DNA of 7,851 nucleotides, from positions 1-7,851 of the forward strand of contig QKCS01000267.1 in NCBI GenBank assembly GCA_003246795.1, read 5' to 3'. Every line of letters starts with the position of its first letter. Position 1 is the stretch's first letter. The notes beneath the pieces were generated by a model, which did no database searches, was not told the origin of the DNA, and was given only the letters and a program-made list of their open reading frames with translations. Of this stretch, positions 6,107-7,851 are shown in pieces. A program made the position numbers and the translations under genes. Source of the stretch: Alphaproteobacteria bacterium. GTDB lineage: Bacteria > Pseudomonadota > Alphaproteobacteria > Micropepsales > Micropepsaceae.

Positions 6107-6495
6107 CGCGGAACCACCGCCGTCGTTTCGATTTCGATCTTGGCTTCGGGCTCGACGAGGCCCGAGACGATGATGACGGACATGGCGGGATAGTTGCGGC
6201 CCATCAAATCCTTCCACGCGGCGCCTAGTTCGGTGAGCGAGGCGGCGTATTCCTCACGGCTGGTGACAAACCAAGTCATGCGCGTCACGTGCTCGGGTCC
6301 GGCGGCCCCTTCCTTCAGGACGGCGAGCGTGTTGGCCAAGGCCTGGCGGAACTGACCCGCGAACGTCTTTTCTTTGAACGTGCCCGTTTCGTCCCAGCCG
6401 ATTTGGCCGGCGACGAAGACGATACGGCCCTCCGCCTCGATCCCGTTCGAATAGCCGCGCGGGCGCGGCCAACCTTGCGGCTGCAATGTGCGCAT
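6103..6495 (-). CDS. Rid family (YjgF/YER057c/UK114) protein lacking the Arg105 equivalent
   Basis: This 130-residue protein has a typical Rid fold sequence: FVAGQIGWDE (27-36), QALANTLAVLKEGAA (51-65), VTRMTWFVT (70-78), GRNYPAMSVIIV (99-110) and KIEIETTAVV (119-128). Rid proteins are cytosolic trimers, and RidA hydrolyses enamine/imine intermediates to ketone and ammonia. Canonical RidA reads PAR, with Arg105 holding the substrate carboxylate; here residue 105 is Met, so the protein belongs with the Arg-less Rid groups and should not bind amino-acid imines in the usual way. It starts 3 nt after the crotonase stop, with GAAGGG 9 nt before the ATG, and overlaps the fusion gene by 4 nt. In this operon it could deaminate the CoA-linked enamine made by the fusion enzyme (inference). 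Confidence 0.9.
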   Translation of the reverse strand: MRTLQPQGWPRPRGYSNGIEAEGRIVFVAGQIGWDETGTFKEKTFAGQFRQALANTLAVLKEGAAGPEHVTRMTWFVTSREEYAASLTELGAAWKDLMGRNYPAMSVIIVSGLVEPEAKIEIETTAVVPR

Positions 6496-6498
6496 CGT

Positions 6499-7308
6499 TC
6501 AGTTCCCTTCGAAGACGGGTTGCTTCTTGGCGACGAAGGCGTTGTAGGCGCGCTCGAAATCCTTGGTCTGCATGCAGATCGCCTGCGCCTGGGCCTCCGC
6601 CTCGATCGCCATGTCGAGGCTCATCGACCATTCCTGATTGAGCTGGTTCTTCGTCATGGCGTTGGCGAAGGCGGGACCCTGGGCCAGTTTGGACGCCCAC
6701 GTCTGCGCTTCCTTGTCCAGCTCGGCGACGGGGACGATCTTGTTGAAGAAGCCCCAGCGTTCGCCCTCCTCCGCGCTCATGCTTCGGCCGTAGAAGAGAA
6801 GTTCGGCGGCCCGACCCTGGCCGATGATGCGGGGCAAGATCGCGCACGCCCCCATGTCGCAGCCAGCCAACCCTACGCGGTTGAACAGGAAGGCCGTCTT
6901 GGCGTCGGACGTCGCGAGGCGAATGTCTGACGACATCGCGATGATCGCGCCCGCGCCCGCGCAAACGCCGTTCACGGCGGCAACGATCGGCTGAGGACAC
7001 GCGCGCATCGCCTTCACCAGATCGCCCGTCATGCGCGTGAACGCGAGAAGTTCCGGCATCTCCATCTTGATGAGCGGCCCGATGATCTCGTGCACGTCGC
7101 CGCCGGAGGAGAAGTTGCCCCCTGTCCCGCGCATGACGATCGCCTTGACCTGCGGCTGGTAGACAAGCGCGCGGAACGTGTCGCGTAGTTCCGCGTAAGA
7201 GTCGAACGTCAGCGGATTCTTTCGTTCCGGGCGGTTCAACGTGACGGTCGCGACACCCTCGGCGAATTTCCACAGGAAGTGCGACGGCGCGAAGGTTGCA
7301 GGGTTCAT
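6499..7308 (-). CDS. Enoyl-CoA hydratase/isomerase (crotonase) family protein
   Basis: This 269-residue single-domain crotonase begins with a beta-strand WKFAEGVATVTLNRPERKNPL. The two oxyanion-hole segments are NFSSGGDV (65-72) and VCAGAGAI (115-122), followed by SSDIRLA and the GLAGCDMGA loop (146-154). The two glutamates of true enoyl-CoA hydratases are absent: the Glu144 position is Ile122 and the Glu164 position is Arg144. Asp151 in the following loop is a candidate catalytic residue. It is therefore probably not a plain hydratase, and C-C hydrolases of the BadI/BamA kind or isomerases are better models. The ATG at 7308 has GGAGGA 10 nt upstream; an ATG at 7338 would add ten polar residues. 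It is the first gene of the operon, and Rid follows after 3 nt. Confidence 0.88.
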   Translation of the reverse strand: MNPATFAPSHFLWKFAEGVATVTLNRPERKNPLTFDSYAELRDTFRALVYQPQVKAIVMRGTGGNFSSGGDVHEIIGPLIKMEMPELLAFTRMTGDLVKAMRACPQPIVAAVNGVCAGAGAIIAMSSDIRLATSDAKTAFLFNRVGLAGCDMGACAILPRIIGQGRAAELLFYGRSMSAEEGERWGFFNKIVPVAELDKEAQTWASKLAQGPAFANAMTKNQLNQEWSMSLDMAIEAEAQAQAICMQTKDFERAYNAFVAKKQPVFEGN

Positions 7309-7364
7309 GCGCTTCGTTTCCTCCGGCCCTTTGTGCATGCGCGAGACAGCCGCGTGTGTTGCCC

Positions 7365-7397
7365 TTGCGGCGCAGGTTAAACTACTTTCCGCCGCAA
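7365..7397. promoter_or_regulatory. 8-bp inverted repeat, candidate operator
   Basis: TTGCGGCG (7365-7372) and CGCCGCAA (7390-7397) are perfect inverted copies around a 17-nt AT-rich spacer containing GGTTAAACTAC. The right arm touches the ribosome site of the dehydrogenase (7396-7403). It could be a repressor site serving both promoters, or in RNA a hairpin limiting access to that ribosome site. Confidence 0.45.
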
Positions 7398-7403
7398 AGG
7401 AGA
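7396..7403 (+). promoter_or_regulatory. Ribosome binding site that selects a TTG start
   Basis: AAAGGAGA lies 7 nt before TTG 7411. It identifies that TTG as the start of the dehydrogenase, as no ATG or GTG in frame is as well placed. Confidence 0.75.
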
Positions 7404-7410
7404 AGAGTCC

Positions 7411-7851
7411 TTGGCGCAAAGCGGCAAACACGCCTTCGTCACCGGCGGCGGCAGCGGCATCGGGCTCGCCACCGCAAAGGTGCTGACGAATGCGGGTTGG
7501 CGCGTCACCATCGCGGGGCGCAACGAAGAACGGTTGCGCGACGCGGCGGGCACTTTGTCCGGTTCGAACATTCAAGTCTTGGATGTGACCGACGCCGATG
7601 CTGTCACTGCCGCAATTGCCGCGGCTGAGGGGACCAGTGGGCCCATCGCTCTGCTGGTCAACAACGCCGGCGGCGTGACTTCAGCGCCGTTCGAGAAGAC
7701 GAGTCTGGACGCGTGGCGCGGCGCGCTCGATCTCAATCTCATGGGGACGGTGCATTGCACGCGTGCCGTCTTGCCCGGCATGAAGGGACGCGCCGCGGGA
7801 CGGATCGTCAACATCGCGAGCACGGCGGGGCTCGTCGGCTATCGCTATGTC
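7411..7851 (+). CDS. Short-chain dehydrogenase/reductase (SDR), 3' end outside the window
   Basis: The first 147 residues of a classical SDR are present. The NAD(P) motif TGGGSGIG is at 11-18, NNAGG at 84-88, the active-site Asn in DLNLMG (N109) and the catalytic Ser in NIASTAG (S137). The window ends at GYRYV, about three residues before the expected YxxxK pair, so the catalytic Tyr and Lys cannot be checked. The start is TTG, supported by AAAGGAGA 7 nt upstream and by the immediate KHAFVTGGG strand. It transcribes away from the aromatic operon and shares its control region, so a role in the same pathway, reducing or oxidising a keto/hydroxy-acyl-CoA, is likely but inferred. A residue favouring NADP over NAD is not clear (AGRNEERL at 35-42 would allow NADP). 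Confidence 0.9.
   Translation, partial: MAQSGKHAFVTGGGSGIGLATAKVLTNAGWRVTIAGRNEERLRDAAGTLSGSNIQVLDVTDADAVTAAIAAAEGTSGPIALLVNNAGGVTSAPFEKTSLDAWRGALDLNLMGTVHCTRAVLPGMKGRAAGRIVNIASTAGLVGYRYV

Larger units (their letters stand above)
7309..7410. promoter_or_regulatory. Divergent control region of the aromatic operon and the dehydrogenase
   Basis: This 102-bp gap separates the minus-strand operon from the plus-strand dehydrogenase and must hold both start signals unless one gene is leaderless. For the plus strand, TTGCCC (7359-7364) and TACTTT (7383-7388), 18 nt apart, are a possible weak promoter. I could not pick a convincing minus-strand promoter. Confidence 0.4.

Noticed and set aside
3776..6193. 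An 805-codon open frame on the plus strand opposite the monooxygenase/reductase fusion
   Set aside because: Its translation is Arg/His/Val-rich with no domain motif, and it lies exactly antisense to a gene with clear FAD and OYE motifs. It is a GC-rich shadow frame.
6254..7273. A 339-codon minus-strand frame overlapping the crotonase and Rid genes
   Set aside because: It runs across both real genes in another frame and has no motifs; the true frames have good ribosome sites and conserved residues.
1..7851. CRISPR array, tRNA or riboswitch
   Set aside because: No regularly spaced short repeats, clover-leaf sequence or known aptamer core was found on either strand by reading.

Overview
This is a GC-rich bacterial window. 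Its gene content and codon use fit a proteobacterium, most likely an alphaproteobacterium: a CoA-dependent aromatic operon, a single-domain response regulator with a GPDRRR tail, and small Cys-rich and lipoprotein genes. The taxonomic guess rests on protein character only. The window has two contrasting parts.

Left part (1 to about 2524) is partly decayed. Two minus-strand genes, a small zinc-ribbon protein (904-1158) and a lipoprotein with weak SYLF/YSC84 resemblance (1268-1765), look intact. A 417-bp block spanning the zinc-ribbon 5' region, the spacer and the lipoprotein 3' end (1024-1440) is repeated directly at 1-384. That copy carries about 26 substitutions and several indels and encodes only broken versions of both genes. 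A further, more diverged remnant of the zinc-ribbon 3' end lies at 514-600. Nothing else is recognisable in 385-903. A plus-strand response regulator (1978-2524) is split across reading frames.

Right part (2529-7851) is a clean catabolic locus. A minus-strand operon reads, in transcription order: crotonase-family protein (7308-6499), Rid-family protein (6495-6103), a 777-residue fusion of an FAD monooxygenase and an old-yellow-enzyme reductase (6106-3773), and a DUF819 membrane protein (3776-2529). The last two junctions are 4-nt start/stop overlaps and the first gap is 3 nt, so the genes are probably translationally coupled. A divergent short-chain dehydrogenase (7411 onward) runs off the window. 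The 102-bp gap before it holds a perfect 8-bp inverted repeat with a 17-nt spacer.

The fusion has the architecture of 2-aminobenzoyl-CoA (anthraniloyl-CoA) monooxygenase/reductase, often auto-named bifunctional salicylyl-CoA 5-hydroxylase/oxidoreductase. The operon therefore most likely breaks down an ortho-substituted benzoate as its CoA thioester. The Rid protein suggests the anthranilate version, because the expected ring-reduced product is an enamine. This Rid protein has Met where canonical RidA has the carboxylate-binding Arg105, which suits a thioester substrate. The crotonase lacks both hydratase glutamates and could be a C-C bond hydrolase that opens the ring. The order would be: dearomatise (fusion), deaminate (Rid), open the ring (crotonase), with the dehydrogenase acting on a keto or hydroxy intermediate and DUF819 possibly moving substrate. 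These roles are inferred, not shown.
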